Positions 43,416 to 52,273 of a DNA stretch of 64,000 nucleotides are shown here, piece after piece. The stretch is from the NCBI RefSeq assembly GCF_022869165.1, contig NZ_CP094929.1, forward strand, positions 3,162,001 through 3,226,000, given 5' to 3'. The notes beneath the pieces are model-generated. The model was not told the origin of the DNA, made no database searches, and saw nothing but the letters and a program-made list of their open reading frames with translations. The stretch is from Sphaerochaeta associata (lineage in GTDB: Bacteria > Spirochaetota > Spirochaetia > Sphaerochaetales > Sphaerochaetaceae). The stretch's first letter is position 1; every line of letters begins with the position of its first letter. Made by a program: the position numbers and the translations under genes.

Positions 43416-45763
43416 TGGAACACCAACGAAGTCGCGACGCATTGATCGTCATAGCCTGCCTGCTTCTCTCTTCTCTCAGTCTGCTTGGAATCGGAAGATT
43501 AAAAATCGATTCCTCGACCGATGCCTTCATTCCCACCAAGGCTCCAGTCGTGGAGACGAACAACCGGATCGAAGAGCAGTTCGGCTCCCTCGATGCCCTC
43601 GTTGTAAGCCTGTATGACGAAAAGGGCATTCTCAGTGGAGAAAACCTTGCACTCATAGCCTCTCTCACCGATGAGATAGGAAAACTGGAGGGGGTCAAGC
43701 AGGCCAGCTCGATCACCAACTTGAAGCATCTGGAGCCTGCACCCGATGGGGTGGAAGTGGTTTCACTGTATGAAGGGAACGTAGAAGCGCTTGAGACCCA
43801 TATTGCAAGCTGGCCGGGTTTCTACGAGGGAACCTTTCTCAGTGAGGACCGGACAAGCGCCTCGATCCTCATCCAGACACAGCTCGATTACAACCAGGCA
43901 GCGCTGCTCGGCTCGCTGCGCGCCATCCTCGCCCCCCTCTCTGGTTTGGAGTCTTCCATCCTGGGGCTTCCTGTGGTTACCGAGCAGATTCGAATAAGCC
44001 TGCTCGCCGATCTCGCTTTTTTGGTCCCGATTGTTGCGGCCTTGATCATGCTTGTTCTTTATCTCTTCCTTAGAAGTTTCAAGGCAACCCTTCTGTGCCT
44101 TGTTCCTCTGGTTTTCAGCAGCTCGCTGGCTTTGGGAATCATGAGTATCACCGGCATCACCTTCACCATGGCCACCATGCTGGTACCCGTATTGCTGCTT
44201 ATCGTCGGCAGCGCCTACACCATCCATATTTTCAGCCACTTCTTTGAGGAGTATGAGAGCCTGGGAGTAGAAAACGCCTTGAAGAAAGTGGTCAAGAAAA
44301 ACACCTCTCCCATTCTTAGCGCAGCTGCTACGACCGCCTTCGGCTTTCTCGCCCAGCTCTCCAGCCCGTTGTTGCCGTTTCGCACCTTCGGTTTGCTCAG
44401 TTTCATAGGAGTGGTGGTCTGCGCCGCAAGTTCTCTGATCCTGCTGCCGGCCCTGATACGTCTGGTCTACAAGGAACCTATTCACAAGCAAGTACGAAAG
44501 AGAGCAGCAAGGGGCCTGTGGGTTGCGATGGGGAACACCCTCTCCAACCACTACGGGAAAGTCATACTGTTTGCCTCCCTGCTGCTTTTGGTAATCATCC
44601 TGCCGCTCTCCTACAGCAAGCTTGAAGAGGGAACGAACATCCTTGCCTTCTTCAAGAAAGGCTCGGACCTGGTCCAGGATACCCGATCATACAATCAGCG
44701 CATGCAGGGGAGCTTCTCACTCTCGGTCATGGTCAAACCCTCCGAAGAGGTGCTGCTGCCAAGCACCCTCACCATCGTTGAGAAGGCAATTTCAACCTTG
44801 GAAGGAGAAAACCATGTAGGAGGGGTGCAGTCCATCCTGCCGTTTGTGAAGCGGATGAATGAGCTGCTCGGCCCGGGAGATGGAGAGAGTACCGTACAAT
44901 CCGACGAACCGGAGCTCGTTTTTGATTTTTTCACAGACCTGTCCGATGAACAGGCCGGCGGGCAAGCGTACGAGCCGTTACGTGAACAAGCGGGGGGAAT
45001 GGGAAGCTATGAGATTCCTCTCGACCCCTCCCGTTATGGGCTTGAGACAGAAGACCAGTTGGCCGCCCTCATCGCCCAATACCTGTTGCTGTACAGTTCA
45101 TCGCTGGACACCTTCATCAACGACCCGCTTGAGCCCGATGCCATGCTCATAACCATTCTTCTCAAGGATTCCGATACACGGACGCTGCGAAACCTCACCT
45201 CCCTGATCCCCACCCTCTTTCCTGAAGATTGGTCGGTGGAGATCGGCGGCGGGGAAGCGGTAAGCCTTGCACTCACCGATTTGGTGACCAAAAGCCAGGT
45301 CATCTCCCTCTTCAGTTCACTTCTTGCAGTGTGGCTCTTGGTTCTCTTGACCTTCAAGTCGGCAAAGCTAGCCACGCTCAGCCTCATTCCCTGCCTCTTC
45401 GCCCTTACCTCGGTATTCGGTGTCATGGTCATTTTCCATATCAAGTTGGACATTATTACCAGCCTGCTTGCAGCACTGTGCATCGGAGTCGGAGTGGATT
45501 ATGCCATTCACTTGATTTCGGCATTCCAACGCAACGATCAGAGCGTAACCGAAGTCATGCAGACAACGGGCAAGGCGATCATGGCGAATGCAGCCTCGGT
45601 TGCCTTGGGGTTCTCGGGCCTGCTCTTCAGTCGCTTCGTTCCCATTGCCAACATGGGTCTGCTCTTCTCCATCGCCATGATCAGTGCCGCACTTTCCGCC
45701 CTGCTGATTCTTGGAGCGATAAAACTACATTACAGCTCTCTTATTACCAGGAGGCCTTCATGA
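43415..45763 (+). CDS. RND-superfamily exporter, HAE3/MMPL type
   Basis: A 782-residue inner-membrane protein with the duplicated RND plan: one helix, a large periplasmic loop, five helices, and then the same again. Marks are the first periplasmic loop from IDSSTDAFIPTKAP, helices with PVLLLIVGSAYTIHIFSHFFEEYE, and AALCIGVGVDYAIHLISAFQ in the second half. The HAE3 class moves lipids, hopanoids or hydrophobic compounds towards the outer membrane. The LolA-like gene overlaps its stop by 4 bases (ATGA), and a beta-barrel gene follows. This suggests that the cargo is handed across the periplasm. Confidence 0.88.
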   Translation: MEHQRSRDALIVIACLLLSSLSLLGIGRLKIDSSTDAFIPTKAPVVETNNRIEEQFGSLDALVVSLYDEKGILSGENLALIASLTDEIGKLEGVKQASSITNLKHLEPAPDGVEVVSLYEGNVEALETHIASWPGFYEGTFLSEDRTSASILIQTQLDYNQAALLGSLRAILAPLSGLESSILGLPVVTEQIRISLLADLAFLVPIVAALIMLVLYLFLRSFKATLLCLVPLVFSSSLALGIMSITGITFTMATMLVPVLLLIVGSAYTIHIFSHFFEEYESLGVENALKKVVKKNTSPILSAAATTAFGFLAQLSSPLLPFRTFGLLSFIGVVVCAASSLILLPALIRLVYKEPIHKQVRKRAARGLWVAMGNTLSNHYGKVILFASLLLLVIILPLSYSKLEEGTNILAFFKKGSDLVQDTRSYNQRMQGSFSLSVMVKPSEEVLLPSTLTIVEKAISTLEGENHVGGVQSILPFVKRMNELLGPGDGESTVQSDEPELVFDFFTDLSDEQAGGQAYEPLREQAGGMGSYEIPLDPSRYGLETEDQLAALIAQYLLLYSSSLDTFINDPLEPDAMLITILLKDSDTRTLRNLTSLIPTLFPEDWSVEIGGGEAVSLALTDLVTKSQVISLFSSLLAVWLLVLLTFKSAKLATLSLIPCLFALTSVFGVMVIFHIKLDIITSLLAALCIGVGVDYAIHLISAFQRNDQSVTEVMQTTGKAIMANAASVALGFSGLLFSRFVPIANMGLLFSIAMISAALSALLILGAIKLHYSSLITRRPS

Positions 45764-46521
45764 AACGAATGTTCACCAGCCTTATCCTTGTCCTGTTCAC
45801 CTGCAGCCTTGTCTTGGCGGCCGTACCGGCCGGCTACGTGATGGCCAAGGTAATGGAGATCCAGAGTTCCGATACATCCGCACTCGATCTCAGACTCACC
45901 CTTATCGAACCCAACGGTCAGATGCGTGAACGAAGGATTCAAACCCTCAGCCAAACCAAGGAGGGATTGACATCTTCGCTGACAGTCTTTCTCTCCCCTG
46001 AAAATGTGCGAAACACACGGTTTCTCTCCATCGAGCAGCAAGGGGGGAGGACCGAACAGTGGATCTATCTGCCTGCCTTGAAGCGAAGCCGGCGCATAGG
46101 CTCATCAGAGGAGGGAGGCTCGTTCATGGGCAGTGACTTCTCATATTCGGACATGGCCTCGACCACCTATGACGAAAAGGAGGCAGACCATCTGCTGCTG
46201 GATGAGGATGCAACAAGCTGGCGCATCCAATCCACTCCCTTTGCGCAAAAGACCTATGGGAAAACCATTACGGTAGTCGAAAAAGCGACGTACCTTCCTT
46301 TGCGGGTCGAATTCTACGACCTCGATGGAAAAACCCTGGTAAAAACCTTGGTCACCGAAGAGACCGATACCGTCGAGGGAAAACCCATCACTAAAATCCT
46401 GACGATGAAAACAGAGGCCAGCGGCCATGCCACACGCCTTGAGATGCTGCAGACCCGCTTCGACATCCCCCTCAGCAGTGGATATTTCACCTTGAAATTC
46501 TTGGAAACCGGGAGGCTCTAA
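45760..46521 (+). CDS. Outer-membrane lipoprotein-sorting-like protein (LolA-like, COG2834), RND operon copy
   Basis: 253 residues from the ATG at 45760, which overlaps the exporter stop; the long frame from 45229 is only an extension inside the exporter gene. Signal peptide 1-21. The mature part has the COG2834 look: RERRIQTLSQ, EQWIYLPALKRSRRIGSSEEGGSFMGSDFSYSDM and PLRVEFYDLDGKTLVKT. The fold is a curved beta-sheet with a lipid-binding groove, as in LolA. It probably receives cargo from the RND pump and passes it to the barrel encoded next. Confidence 0.85.
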   Translation: MKRMFTSLILVLFTCSLVLAAVPAGYVMAKVMEIQSSDTSALDLRLTLIEPNGQMRERRIQTLSQTKEGLTSSLTVFLSPENVRNTRFLSIEQQGGRTEQWIYLPALKRSRRIGSSEEGGSFMGSDFSYSDMASTTYDEKEADHLLLDEDATSWRIQSTPFAQKTYGKTITVVEKATYLPLRVEFYDLDGKTLVKTLVTEETDTVEGKPITKILTMKTEASGHATRLEMLQTRFDIPLSSGYFTLKFLETGRL

Positions 46522-47765
46522 TGAAACGCATACTCCTTATACTCGCATTCAGTCTTCTCTTGCCGGCGCTGTACAGCTTCGACCTGTTCTTGGAGGAGCA
46601 GCCAAGCAGAATCACCACCTTTACGGTAAAAGCCGGTGGAGGACTCTATCGGGACGAGCAGTTTCTTACTGACTCGAAGCTCTCCTTCGCCGCCGAGCAG
46701 AACGGTCAGCGTTACCGTTCAGTCGCCCAACTCTCATACGATGTGCTGGAAAACCGGTTGGAGGCGGACGAACTCTCGATCTCCCTCTTTGCGCGGAATC
46801 TGACGATCAAGGGGGGCCTGTTCACCCACCCGTGGGGAAGCGCTTCCACCTCCCATGTAGTCGATGTGCTCTCCTCCCGTGACCTCAGAGACGGCTTTGT
46901 GGACGACCTTGAGGCGATGAAACGCCCATCTGCGATGCTGCTTGCATCCTCATACTTCAAGAACAGTTCGCTGGACCTGGCTTTCAAGCCGGGCTTCTCA
47001 CCCTCCTATTTGGTCACCGAAGGCCGATACAGCCTCGTTCCTACGGCCTTTGGAAGTGCAACCATCACCGAGCCGGACACCTCAAACCTTGGCTCATGGG
47101 AAGCCGGCGGCCGGTATCGCACCTCCCTTGGAAACCTGGATATGGGCCTGTTGTACTTCAATGGACATCACTCGGATCCTGGATTCACCATTACAGCATT
47201 CGATTCAGTAACATTTTTGCCAACTTCTTTGAACTTGACCTATACCCGCTACCAACTCTTCGGCATGGAAGGCAGCCTGCTCTTCGACCCATTCACCCTT
47301 GCCCTTGAAGGAGGCTTCTTTCTCAGCGAAGACAAGGATGGAACTGACAGCAGTCTCTACAACAGCAGGTTCGCCTATCTTGCAGAGCTTTCCTATACTC
47401 ACCCGGCAAGCTCGGCCTTCCTGGCCCTCGCCTATCAGGGCAGGTATATATTGGACTACAGCAGCGCAAACCCCGTTGATGTGGATTATCTGGCCTCCTA
47501 CGATGGCAAGGCGTATGAGAACACCCTCTTGATGGTCGTGGAGTATCCGTTCATGCAACAACGGCTCACAGCCAGGGCCGCTGTCACCTACAACATCGAG
47601 AGCGAAGGGTATGCCGTCCTCACTTCTCTTTCCTATGCGCTTGAGGATAACCTGAGTGTATTTCTCAAGGGTACGGTGTATGGGGCTGCCGGCACCAAGA
47701 GCAGTCTGTACAAGAGTTGGGATGACAATGATTCGCTGCAGGTCGGCATGAAGGCATGGTTCTAG
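46521..47765 (+). CDS. Predicted outer-membrane beta-barrel, RND operon
   Basis: A 414-residue exported protein with signal peptide 1-19 (LLLPALYS). Its amphipathic strands end in an aromatic residue (GMKAWF). The start overlaps the LolA-like stop by one base (TAATG). By layout it is the outer-membrane partner of the exporter. It resembles DUF1302-type barrels only in general character and I cannot assign it firmly. Confidence 0.7.
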   Translation: MKRILLILAFSLLLPALYSFDLFLEEQPSRITTFTVKAGGGLYRDEQFLTDSKLSFAAEQNGQRYRSVAQLSYDVLENRLEADELSISLFARNLTIKGGLFTHPWGSASTSHVVDVLSSRDLRDGFVDDLEAMKRPSAMLLASSYFKNSSLDLAFKPGFSPSYLVTEGRYSLVPTAFGSATITEPDTSNLGSWEAGGRYRTSLGNLDMGLLYFNGHHSDPGFTITAFDSVTFLPTSLNLTYTRYQLFGMEGSLLFDPFTLALEGGFFLSEDKDGTDSSLYNSRFAYLAELSYTHPASSAFLALAYQGRYILDYSSANPVDVDYLASYDGKAYENTLLMVVEYPFMQQRLTARAAVTYNIESEGYAVLTSLSYALEDNLSVFLKGTVYGAAGTKSSLYKSWDDNDSLQVGMKAWF

Positions 47766-47802
47766 AGCGCCGGGTGTGATAGGATTCTCCAAGAGGGTCT
47801 CT

Positions 47803-48720
47803 ATGGTGATTCTATCCGACATCCTGCTCTTCTTGACGACAGCCTTGGTAGTCTCGATTACCTGCTTGTGCGTGTTGCTTCGCGTTCGTATGAGTGATGC
47901 CTATACCGGCTCGTTTCTCACCGTGCTCACCCCGTTGAGTTTTCAGATGTGCCTGACTTTGTTGACCACCTACCTGAGCAGGGTTTTGGATGAGCAGCAC
48001 CTGCTTTCACGTTTCTATGAGACCTATGCCCTGGGAGCGACCCTTCTCTCCGTATTGCTGACCACGCTCCTGCTTCTGATGTTCAGCAGGTACTTGATCA
48101 AGTTGATCAGGGCGACCGAGGAGCAGAAGCATCTGGGCAACCGCATTCTCACCCTTTTGATTCTTGTCTTTTTCATCCTCAGCCTCTACATCATTTTTGC
48201 AAAGAGCGGAGGAGACTGGATCAAGGCTTTGCACGACACCATGCGGTACCATTTCTTCAGTGCAAGCATGTTTCTGGTCATTCATGGAGTGCTGGGGTGC
48301 CTCTACGCTAAAAAAGCGACCACCTGGGAGGAGGAGCGGCTGCTGAAAGGCATCTGCTACACCTTCCTGCCCCTGATCATCCTGTTCCCTTTGGACATCC
48401 TTTTCTTCAGGCAGGTGGCATTCAAGCTTGTGTATCTCAGCTTCGCCGTCCTCTCGGTGTACTTGTACTACTTCATCAGCCGCCGTTACTTCCTCACCTA
48501 TGAGATGACAAGCGGACTTCCTGATGCCAAGGTGAAGCAGCTTGGAGTCTCGGAACGGGAGGCACAGATCATCAACCTCCTGGTCGAGGGATTGAGCAAT
48601 CAGGAGATTGCGAAGGAACTCTTCATCTCCCCCAATACCGTAAAGACCCACATCAAGAACATTTATACGAAACTGGGGGTGAGCAACCGCCTGCAGCTCT
48701 TCAATTTGTTGAAGCAGTAG
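47803..48720 (+). CDS. Membrane-bound LuxR-type transcriptional regulator
   Basis: 305 residues from the ATG at 47803 (AAGAGGG upstream). About seven membrane helices (1-235) are followed by a LuxR/GerE helix-turn-helix (LGVSEREAQIINLLVEGLSNQEIAKELFISPNTVKTHIKNIYTKLGVSNRLQL, about 240-300). It would sense a membrane or envelope signal and act on DNA from the membrane. It lies 37 bases after the barrel gene in the same direction and may regulate the exporter operon. Its end overlaps the convergent Fur-family gene by 20 bases. Confidence 0.85.
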   Translation: MVILSDILLFLTTALVVSITCLCVLLRVRMSDAYTGSFLTVLTPLSFQMCLTLLTTYLSRVLDEQHLLSRFYETYALGATLLSVLLTTLLLLMFSRYLIKLIRATEEQKHLGNRILTLLILVFFILSLYIIFAKSGGDWIKALHDTMRYHFFSASMFLVIHGVLGCLYAKKATTWEEERLLKGICYTFLPLIILFPLDILFFRQVAFKLVYLSFAVLSVYLYYFISRRYFLTYEMTSGLPDAKVKQLGVSEREAQIINLLVEGLSNQEIAKELFISPNTVKTHIKNIYTKLGVSNRLQLFNLLKQ

Positions 48721-49102
48721 CATCCTTGCAATTCTTGCACTGGCCGGTCAGAAAAAAGGTATGGTCGCTGACGGTGAAGCCATAGGCCTGTTCCCACCTT
48801 GCCAATTGTTCATCATATTGGCAGTCTCCAAGGTCTATGAACCGATGACAGGTCCGGCAGTGAAACCAGTGGTGATGCACACCATCCTCACAGCTTCGAT
48901 AGCTGTAGTAACGCTCCGTGCCATGCTCGGTGCAGTGAAGAATGAATGAGTCGGCCATCCCTTTCTCCTCCAGGTAATGAAGGTTCCGATAGACGGTGGC
49001 CTGGTCGAACCGAATGGAGGGATGCTGCAGCAAGTGGGAAGCCGAGACCGGTTCATTGCTCATCCTCAGTACCTCAAGAAGTGCTTTTCGCGACTTGGTC
49101 AT
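48701..49102 (-). CDS. Fur-family regulator, probably zinc-responsive (Zur-like)
   Basis: A 133-residue protein. The DNA-binding helix is FDQATVYRNLHYLEEKG. The metal site GVHHHWFHCRTCHRFIDLGDC has one CxxC pair and a second, CKNC, is at the C-terminus; together they form the structural zinc site. Since it is the last gene after znuACB (its start overlaps the znuB end by 29 bases), it is most likely the zinc uptake repressor. Fur-family members cannot be told apart with certainty by sequence alone. Confidence 0.85.
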   Translation of the reverse strand: MTKSRKALLEVLRMSNEPVSASHLLQHPSIRFDQATVYRNLHYLEEKGMADSFILHCTEHGTERYYSYRSCEDGVHHHWFHCRTCHRFIDLGDCQYDEQLARWEQAYGFTVSDHTFFLTGQCKNCKDATASTN

Positions 49103-49961
49103 GGCCCCTCCTTCGCTTCGTAATGAGATTCCCTGCCGCCTTGCCTAAAAAGAAGGCTCCAGCGATGACAACCACCATTGCCCCCACCGGAACGTCGACG
49201 ACCCAACCCACCGCCAAACCCGAAAAGGAGAAGAAGAAGGCATAGAGGGTGGCACCGACCATCATCGATGCCAGGTTCTTTGCTGTATAGCCGGCCGTCC
49301 CCGCCGGCAGGGTCAGCATGGCTATCACCATGACAATCCCTACGAATGTTTGTAAAAGCACCACCGCAACGGCGGTCACCGAGAGGATGATCAGAAATAC
49401 CGAGCGGGTATGGATGCCCCGTACCTGGGCGAACTCCTCATCGAAGGCCGAAGCCTCGATCTGGGGGTAGAAGCGCCAGGCGAGAAAGACCACCACCACG
49501 TCAAGCAGAAGAAGCAACACCAAATCTTGATTGGAAATCAAGAGGATGTTGCCGAACAGGTAACTGGAGGGATCGGTGTATCCGGGAGTCTTTGCCATGA
49601 AGAGCACCCCGATGCTCATCCCGATCGCCCAAATGGCTTGGATGACGGTATCCTCGCGCTGCTTGGACTTCAGTGAGACCGTTCCTATGATAATTGCAGA
49701 GAGCAGGGCGAATACAACCGCACCCACCATCGGACTGAGGCCAGGAACCTTGCCGGTTGCACTAAGGTACAGGGCGATCCCGATTCCTCCCAGCACCGCG
49801 TGGCTGATCGCCCCGGCGAGGCCTGCAATGCGTTTGACGGTGACTACCGAGCCGAGCACCCCGAAGAGCACCGAAGAGAGCAGACCAGCCAGAAAGGCAT
49901 TCCTGACAAAGGGAAAGTCGGCTGAGACCAATGCGCTGAAAAAGCTTGCAAGACTATCCAT
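49074..49961 (-). CDS. znuB: Zinc ABC transporter, permease (ZnuB)
   Basis: 295 residues from the ATG at 49961 (AAGGAGG upstream); the longer frame from 50261 is a shadow of the ATPase gene. An ABC-3 family permease with about eight helices; marks are GLAGAISHAVLGGIGIAL and IVMVIAMLTLPAGTAGYTAKNL. It forms the channel for Zn2+ (or Mn2+) with ZnuC and ZnuA. Its start overlaps the ATPase end by 8 bases. Confidence 0.9.
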   Translation of the reverse strand: MDSLASFFSALVSADFPFVRNAFLAGLLSSVLFGVLGSVVTVKRIAGLAGAISHAVLGGIGIALYLSATGKVPGLSPMVGAVVFALLSAIIIGTVSLKSKQREDTVIQAIWAIGMSIGVLFMAKTPGYTDPSSYLFGNILLISNQDLVLLLLLDVVVVFLAWRFYPQIEASAFDEEFAQVRGIHTRSVFLIILSVTAVAVVLLQTFVGIVMVIAMLTLPAGTAGYTAKNLASMMVGATLYAFFFSFSGLAVGWVVDVPVGAMVVVIAGAFFLGKAAGNLITKRRRGHDQVAKSTS

Positions 49962-50721
49962 CAAGACCCTCCTTCTGGCACTGGTCGCCCGAAAGACGGA
50001 CATCGTGGAGGATGCGCTTGGTCCCGTCTTCGTAGTCTTCCAACGCATGCTGCACCACGGTGCGGCCCACTTTTCCCTGCTTGTGGGCATCGATGCAGAA
50101 CACCCGGTCGGTGAGGTCGGAAACTTGACGCATATCGTGAGTGACGATGAGAATCGTAGTCTCTCCCTTGAGGTTGGCCAGCGTGGCATAAAGCCTTCTC
50201 TCGCTCTCCTTGTCCATATTGGCAGCCGGTTCGTCGAGGATGAGCATGCTCGGCTTGGCACACAGCGCCCTTGCTACCAGGACACGGCGGCGCTGCCCGC
50301 CGCTCAGATCGCTGTAGGAGCGGGATGCCAGATGGGCGAGCTCTACTTGCTCCAGAGCCCATAGGGCTTGCTCCAGCTCCTGCTTGCGCTGGCCGCGTCC
50401 TGTCGATGCCACCATACCCATTCTGACAACTTCCTGCACCGTGATTGGGAATGTCGGGTCATAGGACGCGTGCTGAGGGACATAGCCGATGAGGCTGCTG
50501 CTCTTTTTTGGATTCTGGCCGAGCAAGGTGATGGCTCCCTTCTGTGGTTGCTCCAGACCCAGGATCAGCTTGAGCAGTGTGGTCTTGCCCGATCCGTTGG
50601 GACCGACAAGGGCTATGAACTCCCCGCTATGAAAGTGGAAGCTCACATCCTCGAGTACATCCAAAGCCGGATAGGAGAACGAGACCGATACAAACTGGAG
50701 TGCAATTGGTACATCCACCAT
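49954..50721 (-). CDS. znuC: Zinc ABC transporter, ATPase (ZnuC)
   Basis: A 255-residue ATPase. Walker A GPNGSGKTT, Q-loop IGYVPQ, signature LSGGQRRRVLVARAL, Walker B MLILDEPAANMD and H-loop IVTHDM. The QHASYDPTFPITVQEVVRMG region is usual for Zn/Mn transport ATPases. It lies 4 bases after znuA and overlaps znuB. Confidence 0.92.
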   Translation of the reverse strand: MVDVPIALQFVSVSFSYPALDVLEDVSFHFHSGEFIALVGPNGSGKTTLLKLILGLEQPQKGAITLLGQNPKKSSSLIGYVPQHASYDPTFPITVQEVVRMGMVASTGRGQRKQELEQALWALEQVELAHLASRSYSDLSGGQRRRVLVARALCAKPSMLILDEPAANMDKESERRLYATLANLKGETTILIVTHDMRQVSDLTDRVFCIDAHKQGKVGRTVVQHALEDYEDGTKRILHDVRLSGDQCQKEGLDG

Positions 50722-50725
50722 GGTT

Positions 50726-51628
50726 TTACCGCACCTTCATCAGCGCATCAGCCATGGTTTGGATGCTCTCCATCCAGTTATAGGCAAGCGGATCGAGGCT
50801 CACCACCTCTGCCCCTACGGCTTCGGCTACCGTCTTGGCACTGGCCACGGGGAACTGCTTCTGGACAAAGATTACCTTTGGCTGCTGTGCCTTGGCCTTT
50901 TCGATCAAGGCAGACAAGGCTTTGGCGGTAGGCTCCTTTCCCCCGGTCTCTACGGCTTCCTGAGCGATTGAGAAGGAGTCGAGGAAATAGCCGAAGGAGT
51001 TGTGGTAGACAAAGACGGTGGAACCGGCCAGCGGCTCGAGTTGGTCGGTAAGCGATGCAAACAGCACGTCAATCTTTGAAATCTGGTCTTGGCATCGACT
51101 CTCGACGACCGCCTTGCTCTCAGCACTCAGTACGGGCAAAAGGGCTTCTTTTGTGTTGGCAAGCAGAACCTTGACCTGTTCATGACCGAGCCAGGTATGG
51201 CGGTCGATGTTCAGATTGTGCCCATCATCGTGCTCATCATGGCCTTCGGCCTCATGGTCATGCTCCTCTATCATCCGGAATGTCATTCCCCTTGTCCCAT
51301 CCACTACAACTAGGTTTGGATAGAGACCGGTCACTTTCTGTCGCAGGGAGAGCTCAAAATCGGTTCCGCTGAGAATCCAGAGCTTGGCTTTCGCCAACCG
51401 CGCCATCTGAGAGGGGGACGGTTCGTAGGAGTGCGGGTTCTGCCCCTCACCCACCAAGGTGACAACCTCGACCAAGCCTTGGGTCAATTGGTCGACAAAA
51501 TAGGCGTGCGGCAGGATGCTCACCACTACAACCGGCTTGGAATCTTTATCGGTTGCTTCTTTTGTCCCGCTGCCAAAGAGCAGAGCGGATGAAAGAAGAA
51601 CGAATATGACAAGAATACGAGTACGCAT
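50726..51628 (-). CDS. znuA: Zinc ABC transporter, substrate-binding protein (ZnuA)
   Basis: A 300-residue cluster A-I binding protein. Signal peptide to about residue 18, then GSGTKEATD without a lipobox cysteine. A His/Asp/Glu-rich loop (121-137, EEHDHEAEGHDEHDDGH) marks zinc specificity. Candidate ligands include the histidines of NPHSYEP (H66) and DRHTWLG (H144). It is first in the operon znuA-znuC-znuB-fur. Confidence 0.93.
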   Translation of the reverse strand: MRTRILVIFVLLSSALLFGSGTKEATDKDSKPVVVVSILPHAYFVDQLTQGLVEVVTLVGEGQNPHSYEPSPSQMARLAKAKLWILSGTDFELSLRQKVTGLYPNLVVVDGTRGMTFRMIEEHDHEAEGHDEHDDGHNLNIDRHTWLGHEQVKVLLANTKEALLPVLSAESKAVVESRCQDQISKIDVLFASLTDQLEPLAGSTVFVYHNSFGYFLDSFSIAQEAVETGGKEPTAKALSALIEKAKAQQPKVIFVQKQFPVASAKTVAEAVGAEVVSLDPLAYNWMESIQTMADALMKVR

Positions 51629-51673
51629 GGCACCTCCTCATAAGGTAGGTACAAGATAGTGAAATGTACTGTA

Positions 51674-51694
51674 ATTTGCAAGTCATTCGCAAAT
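51674..51694. promoter_or_regulatory. Candidate Fur/Zur box upstream of znuA
   Basis: A 21-bp dyad with outer arms ATTTGC and GCAAAT around a central C, 8 of 10 pairs matching. It lies between znuA (minus) and the carbonic anhydrase gene (plus) and overlaps the likely -35 boxes of znuA (TTGCGA or TTGCAA). Size and symmetry fit Fur-family operators; the sequence itself is not a consensus I can name. Confidence 0.55.
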
Positions 51695-51751
51695 CAATCA
51701 CTATACAGAAATCACTGAATATGGTTCAATCCATAACAAAGGAGCATTTGC

Positions 51752-52273
51752 ATGATAGCAGGATACAATGGGACCCAGCCTACAATTGGACGACACTGTT
51801 ATGTTGCACCGACGGCCGATATCATCGGGGATGCCAAGCTCGGCGATGGGGTCGGCATATGGTTTCATGCCACGCTCAGAGCCGACGTAAACAGCATCAC
51901 CATCGGTGAGCAGACGAATATCCAGGACAATTGCGTGCTGCATGTGACCAAGGCTCAAGCCTTGGCGGTGGGCAAACGGTGCACCATCGGTCATGGGGCG
52001 ATCCTGCATGCCTGCACGATCGAGGATGACTGTCTGATAGGAATGGGTTCGATCGTGCTGGACGGCAGCCACATCGGAACACAATGCTTGGTCGGGGCCG
52101 GTTCAGTGGTTCCACCCAACAAGACCTATCCACCACACAGCCTGATCATAGGCTCCCCTGCCAGAGCCATCCGCCAACTCACCGAGGAGGAACTGCTGCA
52201 CATGAAGCAGAACACCCTTGAGTACTGGCACTTCGGTGTGGATTTATGTGAAGGCAGACAGACTATCGGCTAG
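51752..52273 (+). CDS. Gamma-class carbonic anhydrase-like protein
   Basis: A 173-residue left-handed beta-helix hexapeptide-repeat protein. The three zinc ligands are in the right spacing: H64, H81 and H86 (NCVLHV, IGHGAILH). Trimers of this family hydrate CO2, though many YrdA-like members show weak or no activity. AAAGGAG precedes the ATG. It is divergent from znuA and shares the region with the Fur-type box, so zinc control is possible. The 3' end overlaps the potassium-channel regulator gene by 4 bases. Confidence 0.88.
   Translation: MIAGYNGTQPTIGRHCYVAPTADIIGDAKLGDGVGIWFHATLRADVNSITIGEQTNIQDNCVLHVTKAQALAVGKRCTIGHGAILHACTIEDDCLIGMGSIVLDGSHIGTQCLVGAGSVVPPNKTYPPHSLIIGSPARAIRQLTEEELLHMKQNTLEYWHFGVDLCEGRQTIG

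Noticed and set aside
45229-45759. Long in-frame extension upstream of the LolA-like gene (45760)
   Set aside because: It overlaps the RND gene in another frame, has no start signal, and the signal peptide and ribosome site are at 45760.
49962-50261. N-terminal extension of the zinc permease gene
   Set aside because: It is a shadow of znuC in another frame; AAGGAGG and the true membrane start are at 49961.
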